Position numbers and translations under genes: made by a program. Of a DNA stretch of 64,000 nucleotides, positions 54,357 through 62,474 are shown in pieces. A model generated the notes under the pieces. The model saw only the letters and a list, made by a program, of their open reading frames with translations, was not told the DNA's origin and ran no database searches. Origin of the DNA: an uncultured Lachnospiraceae bacterium (GTDB lineage Bacteria > Bacillota > Clostridia > Lachnospirales > Lachnospiraceae); contig OMZG01000004.1 of assembly GCA_900315505.1 (NCBI GenBank), positions 1 to 64,000 on the forward strand, read 5' to 3'. Each line of letters starts with the position of its first letter. Positions within the stretch are counted from its first letter, which is position 1.

Positions 54357-55334
54357 AAAATACACCAGCTCTTCTTCCTGTGTTGCGGGCTTCTCGGCCT
54401 TCTCTATCTTCGTCGGATAGAGCACTGGTCCTTTTCCCCTGTATTCTCTGGCGAACTCATTCTTCACCTTCGCTGTCACATGAACCCAGCTCTTGTGAGT
54501 GATCTCACAAGCCTTGTCATATCTGCATGGCATTCCTAGATACTGGATATCCTGTACACAGCATGTCATTGCAAAACGTCCTGCAACGAAGGTACCTTTT
54601 CTGAGCTTTCCTTTGCCTTCTGTCGGATTGTACACGAGGCCCAGGAAGTCAACTGTCTTGCCATCGTACTTCTTCGGATTGTCCATGCAGTCCATGAACC
54701 AGAGTGCATAGTCAGCATCTGTGATATGGAGTTCATCCGCATTGATATCGAATGGCAGCTCGTCAGGTCTGTTGTCGATTGATCCGTCTTTTCTCTCATA
54801 GACGATCTGTGCACGGCGGTTCAGGCCCTTGACATTCGCACGGAACTTGGCCTTCGGTGTAGAGTCATCACATCTGTTGAAAATGATGACATCTGCACGG
54901 AACATCTGCTCCTTGATCATCGTCCCCATATTCTTCATGTACATCTCGAAGGTAGTGGCATCGACGGTACACAGGCTCTGCACGATGACCCAGTCATCAG
55001 GTCCGTCCATCTCATAGAGAAGACTCGTCTCCCAGGTACCATTATACTCTATAAAAATGGCCTGCGGGTCATATTCTTCCTGAAGAGACTTACATTTCTC
55101 AAGAGTAAAATCGTTCTTGTCATCGATCTCGACGAAATCAATTCCTGCGTTCTTCAGTTCATCCTCATCATACTCTTCATCTCCGTCTTCACAGGCGATG
55201 AGAAGACATCTGTCAAAATCATCTGCAAAACCATTGTCGAAAAGTGTCTCTTTCACGAGCGTGGTCTTGCCTGAATCCATGAAGCCGAAGAAAACGTATA
55301 CGGGGATCTCACCGTCTGTTTCTTCTGTATTCAT
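54351..55334 (-). CDS. CobW-type GTPase fused to a YcgQ/DUF1980-like domain
   Basis: This 327-residue protein has a P-loop FFGFMDSGKTTLVKE (Gly17-Thr24) and the general layout of the CobW/YjiA group. It lacks the CxCC metal-binding motif. From about residue 235, TVDFLGLVYNPTEGKGKLRK and VAGRFAMTCCVQDIQYLG resemble the C-terminal domain of YcgQ (DUF1980/TIGR03943), the partner of YcgR-type permeases. YcgQ-YcgR and CobW GTPases are both linked to zinc limitation in Firmicutes, so a role in metal handling is plausible but unproven. It lies next to a second CobW protein, separated by a heptamer repeat. Confidence 0.8.
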   Translation of the reverse strand: MNTEETDGEIPVYVFFGFMDSGKTTLVKETLFDNGFADDFDRCLLIACEDGDEEYDEDELKNAGIDFVEIDDKNDFTLEKCKSLQEEYDPQAIFIEYNGTWETSLLYEMDGPDDWVIVQSLCTVDATTFEMYMKNMGTMIKEQMFRADVIIFNRCDDSTPKAKFRANVKGLNRRAQIVYERKDGSIDNRPDELPFDINADELHITDADYALWFMDCMDNPKKYDGKTVDFLGLVYNPTEGKGKLRKGTFVAGRFAMTCCVQDIQYLGMPCRYDKACEITHKSWVHVTAKVKNEFAREYRGKGPVLYPTKIEKAEKPATQEEELVYFN

Positions 55335-55349
55335 TATATCTCCTTGTTT

Positions 55350-55412
55350 TGAGTCTGGAGTTCTGAGTTATTAGTCCTGAGCTTTTTTACTCAGAACTTT
55401 GAACTAATAACT
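55350..55412. repeat. Heptamer-repeat locus F between the two CobW-type genes
   Basis: GAGTCTGGAGTTCTGAGTT on the left and ACTCAGAACTTTGAACT on the right form inverted arms around CTGAGCTTTTTTACTCAG. This is the shortest locus. The right arm reaches the stop codon of the downstream-numbered gene. Confidence 0.75.
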
Positions 55413-56467
55413 TAAAGTCCAAACAACTCCTCTACTTTATCCTCTTTCACATCAGTTCCAATGACTACGAGCTTTCCTGTGACATCTGGATCTCCGGTAC
55501 GGATCTCATACTCGCCGTCTACAAGGTCGAAGTAGATCCAGGTGCCGTCCTCTGCTGGAACGATGCCCTTGGAACGGACGATATATCCGTAGTCATCACT
55601 GTCTGCAAGAGTCTTAAGAGCGTTCTCGATTGTCTCCTTCGTGAACTTGTGAGGAGTCTCGCGTCCCCAGGTAGTGAAGATATCATCTGCATGATGGTGA
55701 TGATGGTGCTCATGACCCTCGTGATCATGATCATGCTCGTCTTCATCATGATCGTGATGATGCTCATGTTCATGCTCATCGTGATCCTCATGATCATGGT
55801 CATGGTGATGATGATGCTCGGCCTCTTCCTCTTCATGATGCTTTGTAGCAAGCTCGAATACCTCGAGATTGTCCTTGCCCATGATGGCATCAAGAATCTG
55901 CTTTCCAGAGAGATCATCCCAAGGAGTAGTGATCACAACAGCCTTGTCATTAAGGGCCTTGATCTCTTTTACTACATCCTCCAGCTTGTCCTGATCCATC
56001 TTCTGTGTTCTTGAAAGAACTACGGCTGTAGCATGCTCGATCTGGTCCTTGAAGAATTCGCCGAATGCCTTCATCTGCTTCTTTGCCTTCAGGGCATTTA
56101 CGATAGTGACGAGTGCACCGATCTTTATATCCTCCGTCTTTCCTACATCAAGAACTGAAACCTCGATATCAGACAGCTTTGCAACACCTGATGGCTCAAC
56201 GAGGATCCTGTCTGGATGATATGTCCTTATCACCTCGTGCAGATTCTTTGTGAAATCTCCTACGAGTGTGCAGCATACGCATCCACCATTGATCTCTGAT
56301 ACCTGAATTCCTGTATCCTTGAGAAATCCTGAATCGATTCCGATCTCACCAAACTCATTTTCTACAATAACTACTTTTTCATCCTGAAATGCCTCAGCGA
56401 CAAGCTTTTTCATGAATGTCGTCTTACCGGCGCCAAGGAATCCGGATATAATATCTACTTCAGTCAT
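55412..56467 (-). CDS. CobW-family metallochaperone GTPase with a histidine-rich linker
   Basis: This 351-residue protein has the P-loop ISGFLGAGKTTFMK, the metal site GGCVCC (Cys63, Cys65, Cys66) and VEPSGVAKLSD. At roughly residues 208-250 there is a stretch of nearly alternating His, Asp and Glu. The C-terminal CobW_C domain follows (SKGIVPAEDGTWIYFDLVDG). Family members (YjiA, YeiR, ZNG1) bind zinc or other metals and hydrolyse GTP to deliver them. The His-rich stretch is long for the family and suggests metal storage. No Zur-box was identified with confidence. Confidence 0.9.
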   Translation of the reverse strand: MTEVDIISGFLGAGKTTFMKKLVAEAFQDEKVVIVENEFGEIGIDSGFLKDTGIQVSEINGGCVCCTLVGDFTKNLHEVIRTYHPDRILVEPSGVAKLSDIEVSVLDVGKTEDIKIGALVTIVNALKAKKQMKAFGEFFKDQIEHATAVVLSRTQKMDQDKLEDVVKEIKALNDKAVVITTPWDDLSGKQILDAIMGKDNLEVFELATKHHEEEEAEHHHHHDHDHEDHDEHEHEHHHDHDEDEHDHDHEGHEHHHHHHADDIFTTWGRETPHKFTKETIENALKTLADSDDYGYIVRSKGIVPAEDGTWIYFDLVDGEYEIRTGDPDVTGKLVVIGTDVKEDKVEELFGL

Positions 56468-56479
56468 GTTACCTCCTTG

Positions 56480-56604
56480 TATGTAAGTTCTAAGTTCAGA
56501 GTTCAGAGTTCTTAGTTATGAGCTTAGAACTTAGAACTTTGAACTTAGAACTTTGAACTTAGAACTTAGAACTTAGAACTTAAAACTTTGAACTATAAAC
56601 TCCA
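56480..56604. repeat. Heptamer-repeat locus G between a CobW gene and argS
   Basis: The left arm (56484-56517) has AAGTTCT/CAGAGTT units. The right arm (56521-56598) has about eleven units of AACTTAG and AACTTTG. It fills the gap up to the last codons of argS. Confidence 0.85.
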
Positions 56605-58371
56605 CTACATTCTCTCTGGCGCTTCGAATCCCAAGAGATGAGTACCAGTCTCTAAGACATTAAGCGTCAGTGAAAGAAGAGACATATAGCTCTTCTGTTT
56701 ATCGCTATCTTCGCATGAGAGAATCTTTGTCTCATGGTAAAAGTGATTGAACGCATTTGATAATTCGTAAATATACTGGCAGATACGGTTCGGCATATTG
56801 TCTTCATATGCCAAACGTACCGAATCCTGGAATGGAGCCAGAGCAAGCAGCAGGCTTCTCTCACTCTCAGTCTCAGGCGGAAGAATATTTACAGAATCAA
56901 GCTTCTTCCCGGCTGCCTCATATTTACGTATAATAGACTTCATACGGACGACGGTATACAGGATATATGGCCCGGTATTGCCCTCGAATGAAGTGAATTT
57001 GTCTATGTCAAAAATATAGTCCTTCGACGGCTGATTCGACAGATCGCCATACTTAATGGCTGCAAGGGCTACAATATTGGCTGTCTTCTTAGCCTCGTCT
57101 TCTGGGAGTTCATTATTTTCCCTGATCTTCTCATACATCTTCTCATCGACATCAGCAATGAGTGTAGACAGACGCATGACTCCGCCCTCACGGGTCTTGA
57201 ATGGCTTGCCATCCTTGCCGTTCATCGTACCGAATCCGATGAAATCGAGATCGCATGAATCAGGGACTATATCACACTTGCGTGCACAGCGGAAACACTG
57301 GATGAAATGAAGCTCCTGACGCTTGTCTACGATGTAGGCTATCTTATCAGGATTATAATCCTTCACACGCCAGATCATAGTGGCAAGATCTGTCGTATTG
57401 TAAAGAGCAGCGCCATCAGACTTCAGGATCATGCATGGAGGAATCTCCTTCTTATCAGAGTCTTCCTTCACATCGACTACGAGTGCTCCATCACTCTCAT
57501 ATGCATAGCCCCTGGCCTTCATATCAGCTACCATATCAGGAATATATGGCGCTGCATCTGACTCACCCTTCCAGAGATCAAATGAGACATTAAGCTTCTC
57601 ATAATTCTTCTTCAGGTCGGTGACACTCACATTCATGATATGCTTCAGGAGAGCTCTGTATCCGCGTCTGCCCTTCTGCAGCTCATTCGTAGCCTCAAGG
57701 GCCTTCTCATGATAGCTCTCATCCTCTTTGCTCTTTCCTGAAGCGCATGGGTAAATCTCCTCAAGCTCTGAAATAGTAAAAGGAGGCTCTTCCGGATACT
57801 CACCCGTATAGCTCTCATCGAAATAAATGAGATCAGGCTTTCTCTCATGAAGCTCTGTGATGATGAGTCCCATCTGCAGGCCCCAGTCTCCGAGATGCAC
57901 ATCACCATATACGGTGTGTCCCATGTAGCGGGAAATCCTCTTGATTGACTCGCCGATGACTGCTGAGCGGAGATGACCTACATGGAGTGGCTTTGCCACA
58001 TTCGGGCCACCATAATCGAGAATTATGGTAAGCGGCTTCTCCGGAGCATCAAGTCCGAACTTCTCACTTGAAGCCATCTCATTGGCGTATTCAGATAAAA
58101 ATGACGGATTCAGGTCAAAGTTGAGAAATCCAGGCTTTACAGCCTCGACTTTTGAAAATACCCTGCCCTCCTGCAGCTGCTGCGCAACTGCCTCTGCCAT
58201 GATGATAGGTGCCTTGTGGTACTGCTTGGCAGCGGCCATGGCGCCATTACACTGGTATTCACAGAGATCAGGACGGTTACTTACCGTCACCTTTCCATAA
58301 GACGAGTCTAAGCCGGCCTTTTCAAAGCCGGCTCTAACCTCGTCAGTTATCAGTTCTATCAGTTCTTTCAT
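56605..58371 (-). CDS. argS: Arginine--tRNA ligase
   Basis: This 588-residue class I synthetase has the HIGH-type motif KPLHVGHLRSAVIGE and an N-terminal Add1-like tRNA-binding domain. The C-terminal DALR anticodon-binding domain contains ILYTVVRMKSIIRK. As in other ArgRS proteins a KMSKS loop is not obvious. Its ATG overlaps the queT stop by four bases, coupling it to that transporter. Confidence 0.95.
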   Translation of the reverse strand: MKELIELITDEVRAGFEKAGLDSSYGKVTVSNRPDLCEYQCNGAMAAAKQYHKAPIIMAEAVAQQLQEGRVFSKVEAVKPGFLNFDLNPSFLSEYANEMASSEKFGLDAPEKPLTIILDYGGPNVAKPLHVGHLRSAVIGESIKRISRYMGHTVYGDVHLGDWGLQMGLIITELHERKPDLIYFDESYTGEYPEEPPFTISELEEIYPCASGKSKEDESYHEKALEATNELQKGRRGYRALLKHIMNVSVTDLKKNYEKLNVSFDLWKGESDAAPYIPDMVADMKARGYAYESDGALVVDVKEDSDKKEIPPCMILKSDGAALYNTTDLATMIWRVKDYNPDKIAYIVDKRQELHFIQCFRCARKCDIVPDSCDLDFIGFGTMNGKDGKPFKTREGGVMRLSTLIADVDEKMYEKIRENNELPEDEAKKTANIVALAAIKYGDLSNQPSKDYIFDIDKFTSFEGNTGPYILYTVVRMKSIIRKYEAAGKKLDSVNILPPETESERSLLLALAPFQDSVRLAYEDNMPNRICQYIYELSNAFNHFYHETKILSCEDSDKQKSYMSLLSLTLNVLETGTHLLGFEAPERM

Positions 58372-58892
58372 TTATCAGTAATCCTTTGTGTCTCTTTCAC
58401 GGGAAAGAGTGTATTTCTATATCTTCCGAGAATTTTCTTCAGTGCGAAACCGAAGCCGAATACGGATATGGCTTCACCCGCTCCTACTGTAAGCACAAGG
58501 AAGGGATATGCTGTACCTACTCCGTATGCCAGTATCAGAATAGCCGGTACTCCAAGAGCATTAAAAAGTACAGGCGGTACTGTATAGATGAACTTTCTGT
58601 TGCGAAGCAGTCTTGTAACCGCTGCAGCAGCAAGCGTGATCAGACTTCCGAATACTACATCATAGATAGCTGAACCTGTGATCAGATTCGCTATCAGGCA
58701 TCCGATGAAAAGTCCCGGAACTGCAGCAGGCGTGAACACAGGAAGAACCGTGAGTGCTTCCGAAATACGCACCTGCACTGCCCCGCTCGCCAGATCAAAT
58801 CCTGCTGCAAATACCGTCAGCACCACATAAAGCGCTGCGATAATACCTGCCTGAGCTACAAAAAGCGCACTACCATTTCTCTTTGTTGACAT
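58368..58892 (-). CDS. QueT-family transporter (ECF S component)
   Basis: This 174-residue hydrophobic protein has about five transmembrane segments and the QueT signature region around GAVQVRISEALTVLPVFTPAAVPGLFIGC. QueT proteins are substrate-binding S components that pair with a shared ECF energy module to import a queuosine precursor. That module is not in the window. The gene is first in a transcript with argS and has a structured leader. The substrate is inferred from the family. Confidence 0.85.
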   Translation of the reverse strand: MSTKRNGSALFVAQAGIIAALYVVLTVFAAGFDLASGAVQVRISEALTVLPVFTPAAVPGLFIGCLIANLITGSAIYDVVFGSLITLAAAAVTRLLRNRKFIYTVPPVLFNALGVPAILILAYGVGTAYPFLVLTVGAGEAISVFGFGFALKKILGRYRNTLFPVKETQRITDK

Positions 58893-59005
58893 AATTTACC
58901 TCCAGTTTTCTTCGATGCAGAAGCTATGTCACCTTGCTTCTGTTTAACGTGTGGGTGGTCTTCGACCACACGATGCTATAAATAATGTTACAGTGCCTTA
59001 TTCTA
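58893..59005 (-). promoter_or_regulatory. Promoter and structured leader of queT
   Basis: An extended -10 TGTTAGAAT lies at 59008-59000. The leader then has hairpin B (58972-58948; CGTGTGG/CCACACG, alternative GTGGTC/GACCAC) and hairpin A (58942-58918; CAGAAGC/GCTTCTG with an 11-nt loop). An A-rich tail and TGGAGG lie before the start. queT genes often carry preQ1 riboswitches. Stem A plus an A-rich tail is reminiscent of class I, but the conserved loop and tail bases are not matched. Confidence 0.5.
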
Positions 59006-59042
59006 ACATAGATTGCATACAATTTAAAGTTGTGCTATGTAC

Positions 59043-60377
59043 TTAATTCAATACAGATTCGATTACATCAACCATCTGGTCAACGTACTTGGCACACAGC
59101 TCCTTGGTATCAGCCTCTGCCATAACCCTGATCACAGGCTCTGTACCACTGGCACGTAAGAGTATGCGTCCGTTGCCCAGAAGCTCTGCTTCGATCTCAT
59201 CCTTGCACTTCTGTACTTTTTCATTGTTCAGGATGGCATCCTTGTCATCAACCTTCACATTCTTCAGGAGCTGTGGATACTTCTTCATGCCGCTCGCAAG
59301 TGTATGAAGTGAGGTCTTCTCTTCCATGATGACTTCCATGATCATGATGGCTGTCAGGATTCCGTCACCGGTCGTAGCATGCTTTGAGAAAATGATATGT
59401 CCCGACTGCTCGCCACCAAGCACATAGCCATTAGCGACCATATCCTCATTCACATACTTATCACCGACTGTTGTCACATCGTATTCGATATCATTTTTCT
59501 CAAGAGCCTTGAACAATCCTAGATTAGCCATGATCGTAGCTACGACATGGTTGCCGTCGAGCCTTCCATGCTTCTTTAGATATGTGCCACAGATATAGAT
59601 GATATAGTCGCCATCGATCACCTGGCCTGTCTCGTCAACAGCAATACATCTGTCTGCATCACCGTCGAAGGCAAATCCGCAGTCAAGCTCTTTTTCTTTT
59701 ACCAGATTTACAAGATTATCAATATGAGTAGAACCGCAGTTCAGATTGATATTGAGTCCGTTTGGCTCATTTCCTACCACATAGGTCTTGGCTCCGAGAG
59801 CATCAAATACACTCTTTGCGATATTGAATGTAGAACCATTGGCGCAGTCGAGGCCGATTCTCTTGCCCTTGTATGAACGGGTGGCAAGGGAGATCAGATA
59901 GCCGATATACCTGTTCCTGCCGATCGCATAGTCGATGGCAACACCGATATTCTCACCGACTGCAAATGGGACATCATCAGTTTTTCCATCGAGATAGTCC
60001 TCAATCTGGCTCTCAACAGCAGCTGACATCTTGTGACCATTGCCGTCCATCAGCTTGATCCCGTTGTCTGAATATGGATTGTGGCTCGCGCTTACCATGA
60101 CTCCGCAGTCGAAGTCCTCGGTACGTACCACATACGCAACAGACGGAGTAGTCGTCACATGCAGCAGATACGCATCTGATCCTGATGAAATGATACCAGC
60201 CACGAGAGCATACTCAAACATATAGCTCGAACGTCTCGTATCTTTTCCAATGACTATTCTGCCACGCTTCTCCCTGCCATAGTACCAGCCGAGATAACGG
60301 CCGATCCTGTACGCGTGATCTGAGGTCAGTACCTTTCCTGCTTCTCCTCTGAATCCGTCTGTTCCGAAGTACTTCAT
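59043..60377 (-). CDS. glmM: Phosphoglucosamine mutase
   Basis: This 444-residue protein has the start KYFGTDGFRGEAG, the phosphoserine loop MVSASHNPYSDNG with Ser98, the metal loop AFDGDADRC, and the C-terminal RASGTEPVIRVMAEA. It makes glucosamine-1-phosphate for peptidoglycan synthesis. The start overlaps the upstream acyltransferase stop by four bases. The pairing with a peptidoglycan acetyltransferase fits a cell-wall unit. Confidence 0.95.
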   Translation of the reverse strand: MKYFGTDGFRGEAGKVLTSDHAYRIGRYLGWYYGREKRGRIVIGKDTRRSSYMFEYALVAGIISSGSDAYLLHVTTTPSVAYVVRTEDFDCGVMVSASHNPYSDNGIKLMDGNGHKMSAAVESQIEDYLDGKTDDVPFAVGENIGVAIDYAIGRNRYIGYLISLATRSYKGKRIGLDCANGSTFNIAKSVFDALGAKTYVVGNEPNGLNINLNCGSTHIDNLVNLVKEKELDCGFAFDGDADRCIAVDETGQVIDGDYIIYICGTYLKKHGRLDGNHVVATIMANLGLFKALEKNDIEYDVTTVGDKYVNEDMVANGYVLGGEQSGHIIFSKHATTGDGILTAIMIMEVIMEEKTSLHTLASGMKKYPQLLKNVKVDDKDAILNNEKVQKCKDEIEAELLGNGRILLRASGTEPVIRVMAEADTKELCAKYVDQMVDVIESVLN

Positions 60378-62374
60378 TTGTCCTCTTTTTCCTCCTTGGT
60401 ACTCTCTGACTTCGTGTCAGCCTGTGTCGATGTGGCTGATGTGCTCTCTTTCTGCTCAGAAGCTTTCTTGTCAGCTTCCTGCTCCATCCTGATTATATCC
60501 AGATCGTCCTGAATGGCGTTCTTGATCATCTTCGCATACTGCTTCTGTCCATCCGGTTTCAGATGGATTCCATCGTGATAGAACCAGCTGTCATGACCCT
60601 TGGCATATTCATGCCAGTTGATCAGAGTCACGTTCTCATTCTTATCACACAGCTTCTTGATCACCTTATTCGAATCATCCTCCCACTGTATGGAATCTCC
60701 GAATACATTCACCCAGTAGATGTGACGATCCTCGCCTATCATATCGATAAGCTCCTGGCCGGCATCTTCTTTGAACACACCATTGGTGCCTAAAGCGATG
60801 ACTACAATCTTGCCAAGCTTATTTTTCTTCTTATAATCCTTTATTATATCCTTTGCATCCCAGAGCTGTCTGGACTCATGAGCATTCACTATCGACTTGT
60901 CAGGAAGGACCTTCAGCAGCTCAGGTGAAGCACCGAGCATTACTGAATCACCTATAGCCGTTACAGGAACCTTAGTCTCTGCCGTGAGCTCATCCTGCTT
61001 TTCAGTGTCCTCAGTAGAGGATGATGATGAAGCGGATGTTGATGAAGTTGCAGCAGAGGTCGATGCAGATGAACTGCTTGTAACCGATGATGTCGAGGAC
61101 GACTCACTCTCCTGCTGTTCAAGCATCTTCTGATTAGCGGCCAGCTGCTGTTCCAGCTCCTTCGTATCGGTATTCTTTTTCCCGGAGAAAATAGTCGCAA
61201 TGATTCCAACTACGATAAATACTGTAGCAGCCACTGTTGCTATAAAGAAAAGTGTGGCCTTCCACTTTCTGGTGATGTTCAGTTTTCTCTTTACGATCCA
61301 GCCGACCATCTCGTGCTCCCAGATGGCCAGAAGCATGATGATTGCGATCTGTATCAGCGGTGCGCATGGGATCCTGGTCCACTTCTTCACATTGAAAAGA
61401 AAGATGACCGGATACATGAACAGATACATCTCATAGCTTCTCTTGCCAATGAAGTCGAGCACCGGATTCTCAAGCATCCGTCCAAACGGAAGAGACGGCT
61501 CTGCCGTGATGATGACAAGCACAAAGATGACAACCGTGACTATCTGCATGAGTCCTGTGTATGTAGGGTCTGCCATCCCGTCTACAAATATAAACGAAAT
61601 GACAAGAAAGATCATGCTTATGACAAATACCGGCAGTGATGCCTTCCGTGCGGTCTCACTCCTGAACAGTCTGAACTCATCGGTCCCTACACCTGCAAAT
61701 CCGAGCATGACTCCTAGCGTCAGTGCATAGAGCCTCGTATCAGTACCATAGTATACTCTCGTCGCATCAGTACCATAAGGGAGCAGAACCCCCATCAGGA
61801 TAGCTGAGATAGACGATATGATAAGGAAGAACAGAAGTCCTCTCTTTTTTCTGCCACGATTCGCAAGAATCAGATATATAAAATACAGCACTGGCCAGAT
61901 CACATAGAACTGCAGCTCAACAGCGAGCGACCAGATATGTGTGAATGGAGTCGCATTGGCTATCTTCGTAAAATATGACGAATTCTGCGCGATCTGCCAC
62001 CAGTTATTATATCCCAGAAGAATCGAGATGACCTCGTTCCTGACACCTTCTACAGCCTTCGGATAGATAAAATGAAATGCTCCGACAGTGACAAATACAG
62101 TGAGGATCACCGGCGGATATATCCTTGTGAGTCTCTTCAGATAGAAACCACCGACAGAAAAGCATCCACTGCGCCTGCTCTTCTCACTCGTAAGCGCAAT
62201 GAGATATCCTGATAACACGAAAAAGAGAGAGACTCCTAAGAATCCTCCCTTGATCGTGTATGGAAACATATGGTAAAAAATGACCCCTATTATAGCAATG
62301 GCTCTAAGCCCGTCGAGGCCATAAACGTGTCCTTTATTGTCTGCTGCGCCTGTCGTACTTCTATTAACAGTCAA
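60374..62374 (-). CDS. OatA-like acyltransferase with a C-terminal SGNH domain
   Basis: This 666-residue protein has an N-terminal acyltransferase-3 domain of about ten membrane segments (YGLDGLRAIAIIGVIFYHMF, SLFFVLSGYLIA, FTHIWSLAVELQFYVIWP). A Ser-rich linker covers roughly 410-450. The extracellular SGNH hydrolase domain has AIGDSVMLGASPEL with the nucleophile Ser, ALGTNG and DGIHLKPDG with the Asp-His pair. OatA O-acetylates peptidoglycan muramic acid and gives lysozyme resistance; acetylation of another surface glycan is possible. It ends in a charged Lys/Glu/Ser tail. It is coupled to glmM. Confidence 0.88.
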   Translation of the reverse strand: MTVNRSTTGAADNKGHVYGLDGLRAIAIIGVIFYHMFPYTIKGGFLGVSLFFVLSGYLIALTSEKSRRSGCFSVGGFYLKRLTRIYPPVILTVFVTVGAFHFIYPKAVEGVRNEVISILLGYNNWWQIAQNSSYFTKIANATPFTHIWSLAVELQFYVIWPVLYFIYLILANRGRKKRGLLFFLIISSISAILMGVLLPYGTDATRVYYGTDTRLYALTLGVMLGFAGVGTDEFRLFRSETARKASLPVFVISMIFLVISFIFVDGMADPTYTGLMQIVTVVIFVLVIITAEPSLPFGRMLENPVLDFIGKRSYEMYLFMYPVIFLFNVKKWTRIPCAPLIQIAIIMLLAIWEHEMVGWIVKRKLNITRKWKATLFFIATVAATVFIVVGIIATIFSGKKNTDTKELEQQLAANQKMLEQQESESSSTSSVTSSSSASTSAATSSTSASSSSSTEDTEKQDELTAETKVPVTAIGDSVMLGASPELLKVLPDKSIVNAHESRQLWDAKDIIKDYKKKNKLGKIVVIALGTNGVFKEDAGQELIDMIGEDRHIYWVNVFGDSIQWEDDSNKVIKKLCDKNENVTLINWHEYAKGHDSWFYHDGIHLKPDGQKQYAKMIKNAIQDDLDIIRMEQEADKKASEQKESTSATSTQADTKSESTKEEKEDK

Positions 62375-62474
62375 TTTTAATACTCCTTCTACATAGTCCT
62401 GTAATAGTTAAACATTTTTCAGGCGCAGTTTCAAGTTCTTTCTTTTGAAATATATGAAACATTATATTAACAAC

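Noticed and set aside
55649-56014. Plus-strand open frame of 121 codons very rich in Met, Val and Ile
   Set aside because: It is the antisense of the His/Asp-rich CobW linker (CAT/GAT codons read backwards as ATG/ATC) and has no ribosome site of its own.
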